The notes beneath the pieces are model-generated. The model saw only the letters and a list, made by a program, of their open reading frames with translations, ran no database searches and was not told the origin of the DNA. A DNA stretch of 64,000 nucleotides from Eremophila alpestris peregrina (Eukaryota; Chordata; Aves; Passeriformes; Alaudidae). This document shows positions 23,610 to 36,145 of the stretch, piece by piece. The DNA lies in NCBI GenBank assembly GCA_009792885.1, contig WMCF01000067.1, forward strand, positions 860,788-924,787, in the 5' to 3' direction. The position numbers and the translations under genes were made by a program. How positions within the stretch are numbered: position 1 is the stretch's first letter; each line of letters begins with the position of its first letter.

Positions 23610-23799
23610 ATGGTGGGCGCTGGTGCGCGCGGGGCGCCGCTGCTGCCGCCCGTGCTGCTGCTGCCGCTGCTGCTGCGGGGCGCGGCGGGCGGCATCGCCG
23701 ACAGCGTCGTCTGGGCCGTCAACGCGGGCGGCGATGCCCATGTGGACGTGAACGGCATCCACTTCCGCAAGGACCCGCTCGAGGGCCGCGTGGGCCGAG
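23610..23799 (+). CDS. MLEC: MLEC coding exon 1 (signal peptide, start of lectin domain)
   Basis: It encodes residues 1-63 plus one base. The signal peptide core is LLPPVLLLPLLLRG, and the lectin domain starts SVVWAVNAGGDAHVDVNG. The donor is GTGAGG within the CpG island. Confidence 0.96.
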
Positions 23800-26700
23800 G
23801 TGAGGGCGGGGGACACGCCGCGGCCGGGGGGTTTCGGCGGGACAGCCCGCGGGGTCCCGGTCGGCTCCGCTCCGCTGGAGCTGCGAGGCCCCGCTGTGCC
23901 GGCGGGGTCCGGGACCCGCGCGCCCCCGGCGCCGTCCTGCCCGCTGCAGCCCCGGCGGGTCTGTCCGTGTCCCCGCAGGACGGCGGGGGCTCCTCTCCCG
24001 CAGCCGCCCGGGGACCGTCCTGGCCCGAAGGCAGCGCCGGCACTTGTCACCAGCGGGGCCGCGGCCCGGGTCCTCCCGCCGGGTCCGGCTGGGGCCGCAT
24101 CCCCCGTCCCTGTGGCGGTGCGGGCCCGGGGCCCCAGAGGCGGCGGGATGAACCCTGCGGGATGGTGTTCCTGTCCTCGGCCTGCGAGGTTGTGTAATGC
24201 CGGAGGGGAAGTGGCTCCGCGAGGGTTGGAGTGGGATTTTGGCTGGAAAGGCGACACGAGCAGTCAAGCTGCCAGCCCTGCCGCGTGCGCCCGCCGGTCT
24301 CTTTTTCTCTCCCGTTTTCCACTGATGAGCCCGTGTTCCACAGCAGGATCCGCCAGTTCGCAGCCCAGTGCGCAGCGCGCTCGATGCACTGGGAACAAGC
24401 TTTTCCAGCGCTCTGCAGCCAGATCTGGGTCGCGCACGATGTGGGCTGATGCTTACAGCATTCTGGTGCCGACAGCGAAGAGCACAGGCTGTTCGCTGGT
24501 GCCCCGGTGCTGGGCCCTGCAGGGGGAAGGTTCAGCCGGCTGGTCTGCTCCATGCCCCGTTCGTGGCTGGGTGTTCAAGGGCAGGGACACGAGCAGTAGA
24601 GGCAGATGGGAAATCATCGGCTGCTCTAACTACCAAGTCAGTAAAATCTTCAGCCTACTATTTAGGACAGGATGGAGAACTAATTGCACTAGGATTACCT
24701 TTTCCTACTTCCCCCAAGACCACCGCAGTTTGAATTCTGCGTGTTCCTGATAACTGGTGTACCAAAACTTAGTCGATTCACTAATATATTGAAAAGCTAG
24801 CTGTGCTGAGGTGCTATGCTGTCAGTTACAGGTGAGTGCTGGAATGTGGAGAAGATGGGCTCTCTGTTGACTTTTCAGTTGTCGGTTGAACCTTTGCTGT
24901 TTCCATGTAGGATAGTGAGGATTTTCCTGTGCTATACAGCTGGAACTGCTGTGCTTACCCTGCTTGAGTGCTATCCCAAATGGAGAGCCTCTTGGGCACA
25001 CTGGATACAGTGGAGGTCACATTTAAATTCTAATACAGTTTTTCACACCCATGGAAGCTGCTGCTCCAGTTGCACAGAGAGCCCTGATCACTGTAGGTCA
25101 GCTTCCCTTCACAGACCTCTCTCATGTGTGACTTGAATGTCCTTGTGGACTTGAACTATTTATTTTTGAGTTGAGGATAAAAAAAGGGTCTTTTTCAAGC
25201 ACATTGTGACATACACTTCCTTTGTGGAAAGCCCGTGGTGTTTCCTCTGAGCAGCAGGCTGTTAAAGTAATCCTGCTTCAGCCAGTGGTGCCAGGCACAG
25301 TGGAGACTTTACCCCTTTGAGCTCTCAGCTGCCTTTCCCTCAATGGCTTTTTATTGCACCATTGTTCATTTACTCTGGGCTCCTCTCTGTGTTGATAGAC
25401 ATGTAAGTGCTATAGCAGAAATGTATGGCTGGCTGAGAGGAAATGACCTAGGGGTAGTAATTCTGGGCTGTACTGCCTCTGAGCAATTTAAAACCTTTTT
25501 TTTTCCCCCAAGCCTCTGTTCAGCTGCAGTACCCTAAAGGACTGACTGTGCTGATGCCAAGTACAGAATAGGCAGGTGCCAAACTTAGTTGAGTTACAGC
25601 TTGGTGTGTACTCCTCGCTCCCACTGAGCACCCAGTGTGCTGTAAAATCCATCTTGCTTCCACAGCTCTATCAACAGAGCTCTGACATGCAGGTGACAGG
25701 TCTTCCTCTCCAGTTACCTTCTTGGCTATTAAAGGACTTTCTTCCTGTGCTAGGCTTTCCTTTAATAGGAGCTGACTTCTGTGGAGTCCTTGGTTTGCTA
25801 TCACTGTAATCTGTAGCTGGCCAGAAATACCTGTGTAGGAGGACAGGTTAAACTTTTCACCCTCTGTATTTCTGGTGGTTCTTCAGTCTTAATGCCCAAA
25901 TTTGAGGGGTAAAGAGAAATGGAAGACTGCCTGAGCAGCTCTGTGTGAAACAGGAGACTAAGAACTGGCATTAATTTCCTCTCACCCGTTTGCATTGGCT
26001 CTGGCTTCGGCAGTGTGTGCTGGATTAGTAGTTCTTGCTTGGTCTTGGTCAATGCAGTGTCTGTTCCCGTGGAAATGGGAGTGGGAGAGGTAAGTGTCAG
26101 TGGAGAACTTCATCAGGATCAACTTCTGTCTGAAGTGCCAGTGGACAGAGGGTGTCCACAGTCTTTCCTCCTGCCCCTGCTTTGCTGAGGAATTATTTGA
26201 TGTGCATCTCTGGAGGCATTGCATCAGTTTGCATTTATACAGGAACCCTGATGCAGTAGTGTACCAGGTGGGGTTAAAGTTCTTGGGGGCTGCTGTAGAG
26301 GTGGCGAGACACTGAAAAGAGGCAAATTTTGTGATTTCTCTTATTTTGTCAGTTATTCTCCTATTTGGGCATGGTGTTTGGGCCCTTTCAGGGGCTCTTC
26401 AGATGCCTGCAGACAGCACCCATTTCTCAGAGCTGGGTAGCTCTGAGAACATCAGCTCATGGAGCTGCTGGTGCTCTTGAAATGCTTGTGTATCTTTTTT
26501 GCTTCCTTCATCCCATCTTCATGCTGACAGGTATTGTGGGGCTGTGGTGAGAAGAAAGGGCTTTGTAAGATGTCTAATGTTTTTCACCCTTCTGCCATTC
26601 CCCAGGTTCTTAGTTGAGGGGGATGAGTCTCTAAAACACGATGCTGTCAGCTGCCAACTTCAAATCTGTTGTGTCAATGAGTCAAGTCGGTCCTTTGCTA

Positions 26701-29700
26701 ACTGTTTTGGTTTTATACTTGGAGTTTGAAATGTGAAAATATTATAAAAATATTCTAGGTGTTTTCACTCTTTAAAGCACGAGCCAATGGCCAAGTCCTT
26801 TGGCTTTGTGTAATGTTTTTGAAACAGGCTTTTCTTTCTGAAATGGTGCGAGTGAAGTTACTGTGTCTTAGACTGCAGCAGGTCTCCAGACCCGTTTTCC
26901 TACAGCTCTTGGATTTTGGAGCTTTGGCTACTTGTGCTTCTGCTCTGGCAGTGCCGCCACCTGGTCAGAGCAGGCAGGGGAGACGGGTCTGATGGGTTCT
27001 AAGTGCTAATGCCACTTATGGAGTTAAACACTTCAAGAATATATAAAGTGTATCTTCCTCAGAGTGTAACCCTTCCTCTCACTCTTCTGTGCTCGAAACC
27101 CAGCTTCTGATTATGGTATGAAACTGCCAATCCTGCGGTCCAACGCGGAAGACCAGATTCTGTACCAGACAGAGCGTTACAATGAGGAAACCTTTGGCTA
27201 TGAAGTTCCCATCAAAGAGGAGGGTGACTATGTGCTGGTGTTGAAGTTTGCAGAGGTCTATTTTGCACAGTCTCAACAGAAGGTAAGCAGTAGCTCCTTG
27301 TGTGTTTCTGATGTGAGTTCCTGGCTAAGACTGTGTGTGCTCGGGTTGCCTCTGGTGCTCTGCATGCTGGAGGAAGGAGTAAGGCACTAATTGTTAACTT
27401 AGGTCCCAGCCTCTCCCAGGCTCTGAACATTTAGAGCTGTCTTCCACATTCCAGCTATACAGTTGGACTGGAAAGCTTAATTTCAAAGCCTTCAAACAAA
27501 TGTGTGCAACTAAACATAGCTAGCAGTAGAGTTTTATGACCTGTTTAGGCTGTGCTGGCTTTGAGTTTTTTTCCTTTTTCTTGAACACTTGCTTCTGACT
27601 TGACAGCATAGTTATGCTGGAGGAAGTATTGCATAGATCAAAGCAGGGAGGTGGTCTGGGTTAAACAGCCTACTCAAAACAATTTTTACAAATGTAATAA
27701 GACTTGATACTGGCTCAGTCTGATCCTGAAAGCAGAGTTAACTGCAACTGCTTTTTGCTTTTTAGAGAAGAATAATCCTTGTCCACTTTTGAAATCCCTC
27801 ATATACAGAAGTGGAAACAGAAGCAAGCAGAACTCAAAGGCCTGTGATAAATTTACAGGAGTAAAGTTACAGGGTAGGAGTGGTTTGTGTTCTAGTCTGG
27901 CTTTCCTCTGATTCCATCAGCGTCTTTAGGGCTGATCTCGTTAAGCACTGTGCTGCCTTCTTGCCAGAGAAGTATTTCAGGGAGCAGAACTGGTGGGGCT
28001 GGCTTACAGAACGGATGCAGAAAGGAGCCTCAGATTAAACTGAAGGGCTGAGGCATCTTTGGTTCCTCTTCCTTCATGTGGTTCTGCTGGGATTCCCCAA
28101 GTGCTGCGTGAAGCTTGAGTCATTACAGCCCTGAGGAGGACTTTCACTCTGAATTCACAGATGTGGTTAGCAGTTAAACATTTTACCTCCTTCAAACCCT
28201 GTGTTCTTCACCAGCTTGTTTCCTCTTCTCTTTTCTGCTGCGGGCTGTTAGTTAGAAATGGCTTAATTCCCTAGGGTGTGGTGTGTCAGCCATCCCAGGG
28301 TGGTAAGAGCAGATCTTCAGGCAGGAGAAAAGTTGTGAAAGAGAAGCATGAATAAACCAGAATAAAACTGTGCTGTCCTCAGCTCTGAACAGCAGATGTA
28401 GATGCTGTTTTAAAAAGAGAAGGCAGATTTCAGGGTGTTTGAAAGCATTGTTAATACTTTGGTGTTTTTACCTTGGCTGCTTTTGGGCTCTGGATGCTTC
28501 CCAAAGGAGTGGGCCAGGTCATGTTACAATGCTTTCTGGTCCTGGGTGCATAAAAAGCAGAGACCTTTCCTGTAGTGTTCCCATTTCAACTGTCACGTGC
28601 CTGAATCTACTCTGACTCTGTCATTTCTTCCACCCTGAAGGTATTTGATGTTCGCTTGAACGGCCACGTGGTGGTGAAAGACTTGGACATTTTTGACAGA
28701 GTTGGACACAGCACAGCTCACGATGAGATAATTCCCATGAGTATCAAAAAGGGAAAACTGAGTGTCCAGGGAGAGGTTTCAACATTCACAGGAAAGCTCC
28801 ACATTGAGTTTGTAAAGGTAATAAGCTTTTCAGGGCAGAGCCTTCCTTTTCCCCTTCTAACCCAGTCATGTGGTGCAGCTGTGTGCTGGGGGAGGAGAGG
28901 TGTTGGTAGGAGGGGAGACCATTCCTTGTCTCAGAGCTGCAGCACTGACTGCTGCCTTTGCTTTTTCCAGGGCTACTATGACAATCCGAAAATCTGTGCC
29001 CTATACATCCTGCAAGGAACAGTGGAAGGTAAGCACAGTGTCTGAGCCAGAAGGCTCTTCCCTCTTGGAGAGCAGCCTGTTGCTTCTCAGACTATGAGAT
29101 CATAGCTCTTGCTGGACCACATCTGCCAAAATTGTTTCTCTTTCACTGAATTCCCACAGAGTGCAGTTGCAGAGTGAAGTAGGTGTGTACTGTCCTTGTT
29201 CTCCTCTAAGTCACAAAGCTTGTGTCATTTTGTTGTGAGAAAAATAAATTTGTTTTGAATTTCCTGTATATGGACTAGAGGAGAAGGGAACATGTCTGGT
29301 CAGTCTCAGCTTATAGCTACAGGTAAATACCCTCTGGCCTTGGATGTCAGCAGCAGTCCTGCAGACAAATAATTTACAGTTGTTTTAGCTAGTGCTTAAG
29401 TATTTCTTATCTGGAGCCTTGTTTTGCCTTCTCTGCTTGAGGACAAGGTAGTGTTTTTTTCCCAGACACCAGTTCCTCTGCATAGCTCTGGGGAGTGCTG
29501 GAAAAGTCCTTGTTCTTTCATCACCCTCTTTATAAGTGAGCTGGAATTGAAGCCCCTGAACTGGAGGGTTTAGGATCCCCCTCTGACCAAAACATCAATT
29601 TGCTTTTCTATGGGATGGTCAGGTGCTGCTGAAGATTTGCTAAGAACCTCGTGGCTGGATGGCACTGGCAGCTCAGGTCCCAAGCTCAGAAGGCTGAGGT

Positions 29701-30431
29701 TGAATGGGGCTTGGCCATGCTGCTCTCACAGCTCTAGCTTTGAGGGTTGTAGTGATGTGGAGTAGGACTGTTTATGGAAAGGGTTGTTCTCATTCCTGTT
29801 TGCACCTGTATCTGCTGGTCCTGCAGGCAGCAGGTGCTTGTTCTTGACTAGATCTTACTGAGCAGCTGCAGTATGTGAATGTGTGCTCTAAGTGTGCTTT
29901 TGTACATTAACTTGTCCGTGTGACATGATGATGGTATGCAAGGATGTAGTTTATCTGCAGGCTGGATCCTTGGATGCTCTTATCTTGCAAAGAAAAGAAA
30001 CAGTGATGTGATCCTCTGTGGTGGAGGAGAGAGAGGAGAAGATACTCCTCTCTTCTGGGTTGTTCTGGTTGTGGTTTTGATGGGGTCTCAGGTGCCCTCT
30101 TGCCAATGTTCATGTTGGATCAGGGAGAGGGGAAGGAAGTGTCTCAAGCGATCTCCCAATTTACATCCTGCCTGCTTGCAACCTTTTGTCTTGTTCAACA
30201 GATGTTCCAAAGCTGCAGCCACACCCAGGTCTGGAGAAAAAAGAGGAAGATGATGATGAAGATGACTATGATGATGGCTCCAGTGTCAAAAAACAGGCAA
30301 ATAAGAACCGGGTTCAGTCAGGCCCACGCACACCAAACCCCTATGCCTCGGACAACAGCAGCCTCATGTTTCCTATACTGGTGGCCTTTGGTGTCTTCAT
30401 TCCTACCCTCTTCTGCCTCTGCCGATTGTGA
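23610..30431 (+). CDS. MLEC: Malectin, five coding exons
   Basis: Malectin is an ER membrane lectin that binds diglucosylated high-mannose N-glycans early in glycoprotein quality control. Exons 23610-23799, 27104-27282, 28641-28817, 28971-29028 and 30202-30431 total 834 bases and encode 277 residues (human 292). Residues 1 to about 28 are a hydrophobic Leu-rich signal peptide. About 31-195 form the malectin lectin domain, beginning near DSVVWAVNAGG. The sugar-binding residues known from Xenopus malectin are all present, by count Tyr67, Tyr89, Tyr116, Phe117 and Asp186. A strongly acidic tract follows (216-226, EEDDDEDDYDD), then a basic linker and a C-terminal membrane helix at 257-277 ending FCLCRL. 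The signal peptide region is shorter than in human and differs most. The ATG has G at -3 and +4. All splice sites are GT/AG and phases join. Confidence 0.98.
23800..27103 (+). other. MLEC: MLEC intron 1
   Basis: A 3.3 kb intron whose first 370 bases belong to the CpG island. The rest has ordinary composition. Long open frames at the 5' end in several frames reflect GC content, not genes. Confidence 0.85.
27104..27282 (+). CDS. MLEC: MLEC coding exon 2 (lectin domain core)
   Basis: It encodes ASDYGMKLPILRSN through VYFAQSQQK and carries four of the five sugar-contact residues (Tyr67, Tyr89, Tyr116, Phe117). The donor is GTAAGC. Confidence 0.97.
27283..28640 (+). other. MLEC: MLEC intron 2
   Basis: A 1.36 kb intron with GT/AG ends and no recognised feature inside. 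Confidence 0.88.
28641..28817 (+). CDS. MLEC: MLEC coding exon 3 (lectin domain)
   Basis: It encodes residues 124-182, VFDVRLNGHVVVKD to LHIEFVK, phase 0 at both ends. The acceptor ends CCTGAAG and the donor is GTAATA. Confidence 0.97.
28971..29028 (+). CDS. MLEC: MLEC coding exon 4
   Basis: A 58-base exon encoding GYYDNPKICALYILQGTVE. It holds Asp186, the last sugar-contact residue. Strong CTTTTTCCAG acceptor and GTAAGC donor. Confidence 0.97.
29029..30201 (+). other. MLEC: MLEC intron 4
   Basis: A 1.17 kb intron with GT/AG ends and no recognised feature inside. Confidence 0.88.
30202..30431 (+). CDS. MLEC: MLEC coding exon 5 (acidic tract, membrane anchor)
   Basis: It encodes DVPKLQPHPGLEKK, the acidic run, NRVQSGPRTPNPYASDNSS and the final hydrophobic helix, then TGA. 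The SSLMFPILVAFGVFIP helix anchors the lectin in the ER membrane. Confidence 0.97.
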
Positions 30432-30530
30432 GAGCAAGCCCCACAGTGCATCAGCCCAGGGGCTGGGAGGGAAGGAGTTGGACCAAATACGGTTGCTTTC
30501 AATTTCTCCATATTGTTCATAATTTAAAGG

Positions 30531-30548
30531 AAAAAAAAAAAAAAAAAA
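30531..30548 (+). repeat. Poly(A) simple tract
   Basis: Eighteen consecutive A residues about 100 bases past the MLEC stop codon. No upstream AATAAA accompanies it, so it is a simple repeat in the 3'UTR rather than a retrocopy tail. Confidence 0.9.
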
Positions 30549-33500
30549 GAGATGATTCATTTGGAATGAATAGCAATGAATAGCAGGTCCAGGTAAGAGG
30601 GAGCTTACCTTCCTCCTGCCAGCAAGCAGCAAGGCCCTCGCCTTCTCCTTCGCACCATGTGCAGCCTCTGATTCTCCCTGGGGCATCCAAGAGTGAACTG
30701 AGTCCTGGCTGGGTGTGTATTGGGCTACTGAAAGCTGATGCTACCAGTCCTGGGCCCTGTCCCGCACTGAGAGAAAGCCATGGGCTGTAGGATCTCTGCC
30801 TTTTCTGGGTGGAATACAGTTCCTTAAGTAGGAAAGCAGTTCTTAAAGCAAGGCCGGGGTACCCATTTTGTCCAGGAGCGTGGAAGTGCTGTGGTGCTGT
30901 TGGGTGTCAAGTGGCTGCAGAGGACAGAGCCTGGCTCAGCATCTCCCTGAATGTGTGCAACACAATGTATGGTACTCGCCTGCATAAAGATACCAAGGCT
31001 CCAGACCAGCCTCCCTGGAGACAGTCCCCTCCTAAGACTGCAAGCTGCGCCAGGAGCAGAGGGATTTATCTGGCCTGATTTGCTGCACCAGTTGGGAGAG
31101 ACTTTCCTAGTCTGGCAATTGCAATGTTTGTTCCATCGCAGAGGGATTCTGCTGTAGCCTGCGAGAGGCTGACGTTGTTAGCGTCTGATCAGATGCACTT
31201 GTTTTCTGTATTGATTATGGCTTTTGTTTCCTTTAATATCCTTTTATTTTCAAAGGTTTTGTTTTAAGCCCAGTTCCTTGTTTTGCCTTTCCTAGCAAGT
31301 GATCTCTTCTTTGGAAGAAGCTGAGAATCAGGTGAATTAGAGAGGAGGTTCAGGAGTTCCTTACCTTCCTAATGGTGAGCTCCCTTCTCCATGACTCTAA
31401 ACAACCTGTGCCATAGGACAGAGCAGAGCAACCTGGTGGATGCTCCCTGTGGTCTCTTCATTCCCTCTGTAGGGACCAGCCCTGCCTGTGGCAGTGAGAA
31501 GTGGAGCTGGTCAGTGTTTGCAGTGAGTGAGTTTGGCCTTTTGCATATCCAGGCTCTGTAGTAAAGGGGCAGATGTCCAACATTTCAGTCCTGCAGAGCA
31601 AGGTGGTTTGTTGCCATCCAGAGATCTGGAAGTGAGCAATGCACTGGAGACAAGGTCACCTGCTTCCCCCCGGGATATTTCTGCAAGATTTTCTGTTTCC
31701 ACATGCAGAGCCTGTGCCTGCCTGGCAGAGGTTGAACAGAACAAAAGCCACTGCTGCCCCTTCTGGTCCAGAGCTGCAGGCCCTGAGGAGTTGCCAACAA
31801 TCTTGGCCTCCAACATGTTGAGCATTTCTGGTTGACCAGGAGGGAGATGTTCTGTGCTGGAGCAGGACCTGTCCCAGGCAGGGTTGGGTTTTTGTGGATC
31901 AGCTTTGTTGCTGCTGAGCTCTGGGCTCACAGAGCGCTTTACCTCATGCTCTCTCTGTTGTCCTCAGAAGTGTTCTGTCTTTCCCCAGAGCAGTGGCACT
32001 GAGCAGTGACCTCCATGCTGCTCTCCCTCTCTGGGCCTGCATTTTCCTAGCAGGATTTGATCCCCTGCAGTGGTTCAGCCTGTCTTTGAGCTGAGCAGGG
32101 TCGGCAGAATTACCGAGTTTCTGGCAAGGGAACTGGAGGAGCAGCCTTTTCTGTTCTGCTGGGCCCAGACAGCTGAAGCCTTTGCTTCCTCTTTACCCTC
32201 AAGCTGTGATAGGAGCTGTCAGCTCAGGGGCTCCAGAGTGGAAGCTGGGGGAGGTGACAAAACGCTGCTCTCTGCAGCAGTGCCACTGAACCTTGCTTTT
32301 CTGATCACATCACTGCTACAGGCCTGACCCTAATTCTGAATCTGTGAGCTGAAAAACAATCAGGACCTTCATTATCTTCTCTCCAACTGCACAAGGGGTA
32401 GTTTGGGACAGAAGGAAGAGAGTCCCTGCTTAAGTTAAAGGAAAATAGAGGCTTTTGAGAGAGCAGATCTTGAAGAACAAGCCTTAAGATGAAAGGTGGT
32501 AATCTTGAAGCTGTCTGCTTGCACTTCTAGCTACTGTTAAAATCCTAATACTTATAAAATTATTATAAAATATGAGCTCTGATTTGATTCAGTGACAGTG
32601 CCTGCAGGGATTCTCCAGCATTTTTGGGATTGCTCTAACTGGATTGAAGAGACATTTAGATCTTTATCAGTTTTGAGAACCATGAACTGTGCTGATTTGC
32701 TAAGCAAAGAACCTGGGGTTGAAAGCAGGCATCTCTCTAAGGAGCTGCTCTCCTCCAGGCCTTTTAGGGTGCATTTTTATTTGAGCATCCTTGAAGCAAG
32801 GAATCATTTAACTTCTTGTGGCTCACCCAGTAATCTCAGCACCTTGCCTGCCATGGGAGAAAGGGTGTGTGCTTAGATGTGCAGAAGTTGGAGACAAGTC
32901 TTCTAGGATAGTTTGTCCTGGCCTCTTCCTAGCAGCCAGGGCACCCCTTTGGTGCCATCAACTGCCCTAAGGCAGAGCTGTGTAGGGTGTGATCTAGTTT
33001 GTTCCAGTTGCTCAGTTTTTGTCTCATTTGAATAAGAATAGGGAAGAGAAATAGTTCATCCCTCATGACTTCAATTTAGTTGTTTTGACTCTGGTTTTAT
33101 GCATCTTTCTCACTACAAAGCTGGTTTCTGGGGGGGTTCCTGACCCTGTTAAGGTCCTATGATTAGTTTCCTTCCTGGTCCATCCCCTCCTGACAGGTTT
33201 GCTTTGGAAGGAGCCTTCAAACAAAGCACGTGGGAGCACCAAGGAAGAGGATGATGAGGGATGGCCAGTCAGCACCTTGCTGGGAATGGAGTACTCCAAC
33301 TCCCCTGGCCATCTCTGTCTTGTATTTCTGCAAGCCAGACTCAGGGGAGTAATGAGGTACCTGGTCCTGACCAGGGAAAGAAGAATTTTGGGCTGGCTGT
33401 AGCTTTCCAGAATGGGTGTTTGAGGGAATAGCCAAGACATTGTTTAGGTGAGACAGGTCAGAGACAAGCCTGTTGGTGCTGCTTCCTCTGCCAGCAGCAG

Positions 33501-36118
33501 GCAGATGGAGTGCAGCAGTGTGGGGAGCTGGGTCAGAACAGACCCTGGCTTGATTCATGTTGCATAGAGAGGGGCAGATATGGCAATTTAAATAAAGCTT
33601 CCACTTAATAAAGGGAAAATCACTGTCTGTGATGTTTCAGGCCTGGATCCAACCTCAGCATAATGGTTTCTAAGCTTATTTTAATTGTCCCATCAGCCCC
33701 TCCTTTAAGCCAGGCTATTGAAGTCTTCTCTGTGTGTGACTAAACATCTCTGACCCTTTTGAGTGTCCCAGGTGACAGTGAATAGAAAGCCAAATGAATT
33801 CCCTTCTCTTTTTGGTGCCTTTGTCTTAGGCTTTAAATAAAAGTCTATTTGAAGGAGCTTCTTTTTTTTTTAAGGAGCTTCTGAGTTTTTTCTTTTTCTT
33901 CAAGGGACAGGTATTTCCTGCCCTTGATATCAGATGGGGACTGTTTCCCTTGTCGCCAGATGCCAGCTCTGGAGGTCACAGAAGAGGTCACAGCTGAAGT
34001 AGAGAACTGTGAGCGAGTATCTTTATTTTCAGCCCTTAAAATCAATGGAAGCAAGGTCTAGTAGGGGATAGAAGAACTGGAAGAGCTCCTTCAGGTCTGG
34101 TCTCCCCCAGAAATCTCCTGAAGGCAGGATGGAAAACTTCCAGACAGTCTGGTGCCTGGGTGTCTGTGCAGTTCAGACCTGTGAGTCATGCTGGGTCCTG
34201 GTAGCTGTATGGCACTCACAGCTTCTGGGTGCAGAGTGGGGCCTGTGGGGGGAGTCCTGCATCCCTAATTTACTCACTGAGGGCTTGCCCTGTGCTGCTC
34301 AGGTCAGAACAGAGCAGGGACCTGTGCCTTGTCCCTTGGCCTTCAAGTTGAACCAGCATTGCAACAGCCAGGGAGGTGTCTTGCTGCAGGAGCTCTGGGC
34401 TGAACAAGCCTGTTGCTGATAGAAAACAGCAGGAGAGAGAGGGCCATGAGAGCAGCTTCAGCCCTTGATGTGAGACAGATTCTGAGCAGCTGTGAAGTAC
34501 CAAGTGTTTCAGGCTCTGTTTGGTGCTCAAATGTGGGAGACATCCATCTGCTTCTTGCACGTATGGTGGGGAGGGAAATATCCTTGCTGAGAATCCAAGG
34601 GAAGTGGGAACTGGGCCAGCACTGAGCTAATTTACCTACTGGCACTTCTGCATCTCCACAACAAATGCCAAAGCCTAATACAATTCAAGGATGCTATTTT
34701 AACGTCGGCCTGGTTCCACCAGTCTGTCTCCACTGGCTGGTCCCAGATAGGCTCACACGAGTGTTCTCAGCAGCACAAACACACCAGGCTGGGGCTGTGA
34801 AGGCTCAGAAATGTGATCACACGGATGGGCCTCCTGTGCTGCACCCCTGCTTCATGCTGCCCAGCAGGTCTGGGGCACATGCATTCACCTTGGATCCAAA
34901 TGGATTTGACCCAGGAGTATTGTAGCATTGAAAGGTGCTGGGATGGATGGGAGAGGTGAAAGCAGGTCCATGTCTTCCGGGACTCTGGCTTGCTCAGAGT
35001 TTATTGCTGTATATTAAATACTATTTTTGGAGATTGAGGGGAAGATGAGGGTGGGGAGGGATGTGATGATGCTGTCTCCAGTCTGATTGGTGGGATGCTA
35101 CTGCAGGTTATTGATAGGTTTTGATTTTTTTTTTCCCAAGAAGTGCTTTATTTAAAGAAAAAAATATCAACAGAACAAGTGCTTTCCACCCTCCTAGAAA
35201 CTGTGCTGGCTGATTAGAAAATGTGAATAATCTTTTGCAAACATCAAAGGCTTTTGCCAAAGAATTTGTGTGATGGAGATTTGAAGGCAAGGGAGAAAGT
35301 GCAGCTTGAACCAGTTTAGCTGGGAAGAGTGTAAATCCAGGAAATGCTAGATCTCTGCCCTGGAGTTGTTCCCAGTCACTCGTAGTGGGGATGTGCTCTC
35401 CTGTGCTACCGTGGCTGTCCTGTCACACTGTGGCAGTTCCTGAGCTGGTGTTCTGGAGTGAAGCAGTGGCTGGAAACTCAGTGGCAAGTGGGGGCTTGAA
35501 TTTTTTGTGGTTTCCTCAGGGGGAAGCCCTGCAGTCAGGGCTTTCCTGAGCAGAGGCTGGGTCTGTGCTCCATGCCAGGAGGCAGCAGGCAGGACTGTAA
35601 GAGGTGGTGGTGATGTCTGGTTCCTGTTGGGGTAGCAGCAGTCAGCATTGGCACATGGTCCCACTGCTCCATAGTGCCTGGCTGTGGGTGTGTGCAAGTG
35701 ACCTGTGCCACTGGCATTAAGGACACATCACAAACTGCTTAAAGCTGCAGGTCTAAATTGTCTGTAAAGGCTGAAGCACTGTGGGGAGAAATCTCCATCT
35801 GTATGTGTCACCAGTATGAAGGGTTTTTGAGGAGGATTTTTTATTTTACTGCCCATTGCTTTGTGTTATAACAACTTGCAGTGACATTTTTTAGTTTGTT
35901 TTGCAGCAAGCTTGGGCCCTAGGTGAAAAGCACAGATACCTATTTCTGATTGCATCAGCTTTGCAGGGACTAGTTTGGGGGAGATGGGCATGGGGGTGGG
36001 TTATTTTATTTTTGGTACACGGTAGCAGTTTTATTTTTTAATTTTCCCAGGATGTTTGGTTGAGGGAATGTTCTGAAATCTACTGTCTGGCAGTTTAACC
36101 AGCAGTGTGCTAAAAGAA

Positions 36119-36124
36119 AATAAA
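36119..36124 (+). terminator. MLEC: Candidate distal poly(A) signal of MLEC, AATAAA
   Basis: The hexamer follows T-rich sequence and is the last canonical plus-strand signal before the UNC119B CpG island. It would end a 3'UTR of about 5.7 kb. Confidence 0.55.
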
Positions 36125-36145
36125 CAAAATTATATTGTCACTTGG

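Larger units (their letters stand above)
22900..24170. promoter_or_regulatory. MLEC: CpG-island promoter of MLEC
   Basis: A sharply GC- and CpG-rich block that spans the MLEC first exon and the start of intron 1. It contains ATTGG (inverted CCAAT) boxes at 23428-23432 and 23521-23525, GC boxes, a POU-like ATGAATATGCAG at 23444-23455 and a palindromic RFX-type site at 23084-23097. The island edges are estimated by eye. Confidence 0.85.
30432..36145 (+). other. MLEC: Probable long MLEC 3'UTR
   Basis: No other gene is recognisable between the MLEC stop and the UNC119B promoter. An A18 run lies at 30531-30548. T-rich and AT-rich blocks near 35980-36130 lead to an AATAAA at 36119-36124, as expected at a distal mRNA end. 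Earlier AATAAA copies occur near 33590-33605 and 33835. The exact extent is inference, supported by the known long 3'UTR of mammalian MLEC. Confidence 0.55.

Noticed and set aside
23508..24257. 249-codon antisense open frame over MLEC exon 1
   Set aside because: It is a shadow of GC-rich coding and intron sequence; no splice or start context supports it.
30531..30548. A18 run as a processed pseudogene tail
   Set aside because: It lies directly in the MLEC 3'UTR with no upstream retrocopied gene sequence and no target-site duplication seen.
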